NCBI GenBank assembly: GCA_031285645.1
Contig: JAITVU010000375.1
Location: forward strand, 1-5,816
Reading direction: 5' to 3'
DNA: 5,816 nucleotides
DNA from: Oscillospiraceae bacterium
GTDB lineage: Bacteria; Bacillota; Clostridia; Oscillospirales; Ruminococcaceae
The position numbers and the translations under genes are program-made. The notes beneath the pieces were generated by a model. That model ran no database searches. It saw nothing but the letters and a program-made list of their open reading frames with translations, and had not been told where the DNA came from. Positions 5,000-5,816 of the stretch are shown piece by piece; the stretch's first letter is position 1, and every line of letters begins with the position of its first letter.

Positions 5000-5816
5000 C
5001 CTCCTCCGCCTTTTCGATCAGCGTGATGATTACAATATCGCCTGTTGTCGCCGTTTCCCCGGCTAAGGGCCACTGCTGCTCGACAACTGTTTGGGCGCCG
5101 TCCCTCGTTACGCCCTGAATTTTTATGTTAAGGCCCTGCCCGACAAGCAGCTTGTTGGCTTCCTGGGCTGTCATACCGACCACATCCGGCACCGTGATAT
5201 CGGTCTTGAGCTTTTCTTCCTCCGTATAGAGGATGACAGTGCCGCCTTTAGGCATTTTTTCCCACTCCTGCGGAATCTGGCGGATGACGGAGGCTCCCTG
5301 ACCCACCATCCTGGTCTGAAGGCCCAGCAATGTCAGCTTTGCCTGTGCGTCGTGCGGCTTCATACCGACAAGCTCAGGGACTTCAACCTCGGTCTGCGCA
5401 AGCTGTTCTTCCGTATATTGCGGCTCATAGCCGAGATAGGTGAGCATATCATTGAGCACCGCGCCCACGATGGGCGCCGCGATTGTGGAACCAAACGCCT
5501 GGCCCTCCGGCTCGTCGAGCATGACGAGCACGGCGTATTGCGGGTCCTCCATCGGCGCGAATCCCACAAAGGACAGAACGTTTTTATCGCCGGCCTGGTC
5601 CAGTTTTTGGGATGTCCCTGTCTTGCCGCCGATGCGGAAACCCGGTATGGCCGCGTTGCGCCCGGAACCGCCGTCGACAACCTGCTCAACCAGATAACGC
5701 ATGGTTTCGGAGGATGTCTCGGAGATCACCTGCCGCTGAACGGTGGGCTGCGTTGTTTCAATGACATTGCCGTCCGCGTCCACCACTTGCTTGAGAATAT
5801 AGGGCTGCATCAGCTT
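4983..5816 (-). CDS. Class B penicillin-binding protein with two PASTA domains (SpoVD/FtsI type), C-terminal part
   Basis: The last 277 residues of a transpeptidase that cross-links peptidoglycan outside the membrane; the N-terminus, with its membrane anchor and the SxxK and SxN motifs, is beyond the window. The visible part begins near KLMQPYILKQVVD, contains the third catalytic motif GGKTGTSQK (KTGT at 65-68) and the end of the transpeptidase fold (SFVGFAPMEDPQYAVLVMLDEP). Two PASTA domains follow, about 145-201 (VEVPELVGM...) and 207-267 (ITVPDVVGM...), then a short acidic tail ending QPAG. Lying upstream of murE, it corresponds to the spoVD/pbpB (ftsI) position of Firmicutes dcw clusters. 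In B. subtilis PBP2B carries two PASTA domains and SpoVD one, but this count is not reliable in clostridia, so I leave division versus sporulation open. It ends facing the flavoprotein gene. Confidence 0.93.
   Translation of the reverse strand, partial: KLMQPYILKQVVDADGNVIETTQPTVQRQVISETSSETMRYLVEQVVDGGSGRNAAIPGFRIGGKTGTSQKLDQAGDKNVLSFVGFAPMEDPQYAVLVMLDEPEGQAFGSTIAAPIVGAVLNDMLTYLGYEPQYTEEQLAQTEVEVPELVGMKPHDAQAKLTLLGLQTRMVGQGASVIRQIPQEWEKMPKGGTVILYTEEEKLKTDITVPDVVGMTAQEANKLLVGQGLNIKIQGVTRDGAQTVVEQQWPLAGETATTGDIVIITLIEKAEEAQPAG

Noticed and set aside
1..5816. CRISPR array, tRNA, rRNA, transposase or phage genes
   Set aside because: I found no regularly spaced repeats, no tRNA-like cloverleaf and no coding frame with mobile-element motifs. 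All long frames are explained by five genes and their antisense shadows.

Overview
The window looks like a piece of the division and cell wall (dcw) cluster of a moderately GC-rich Firmicute, probably a clostridial-type anaerobe. The evidence is the gene order (PASTA-domain penicillin-binding protein, murE, murF, mraY, all on the minus strand), strong AGGAGG-like ribosome binding sites, a meso-diaminopimelate-type MurE, and a small anaerobe-style iron-sulfur flavoprotein. The genus cannot be named from the sequence alone.

Layout, in minus-strand transcription order (right to left). Positions 5816-4983 hold the C-terminal part of a class B penicillin-binding protein with the KTGT motif and two PASTA domains; its N-terminus lies beyond the right edge. 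Positions 4290-4865 hold a plus-strand gene for an Isf-like flavodoxin-fold protein, convergent with the PBP gene and divergent from murE. The PBP/flavoprotein junction carries two inverted repeats that look like a shared terminator. The AT-rich 4078-4289 spacer holds divergent promoter candidates. Then follow murE (4077-2638), murF (about 2537-1176) and mraY (924 to the left edge, cut just inside its HHH motif).

The genes act in sequence. MurE adds meso-diaminopimelate to UDP-MurNAc-dipeptide, MurF adds D-Ala-D-Ala, MraY moves the phospho-MurNAc-pentapeptide to undecaprenyl phosphate in the membrane, and the PBP later cross-links the stem peptides outside the cell. The flavoprotein has no known part in this pathway. 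Its insertion separates the PBP gene from murE, so murE-murF-mraY probably needs its own promoter.

The two spacers inside the mur block are unusual for such an operon. The murE-murF gap has a perfect 10-bp inverted repeat overlapping one possible murF start. The 251-bp murF-mraY gap holds an 83-bp unit bounded by 10-bp inverted repeats plus several further hairpins, possibly a small dispersed repeat or a structured leader. I see no clearly new enzyme or defence system. The most interesting material is the flavoprotein insertion and the structured spacers.
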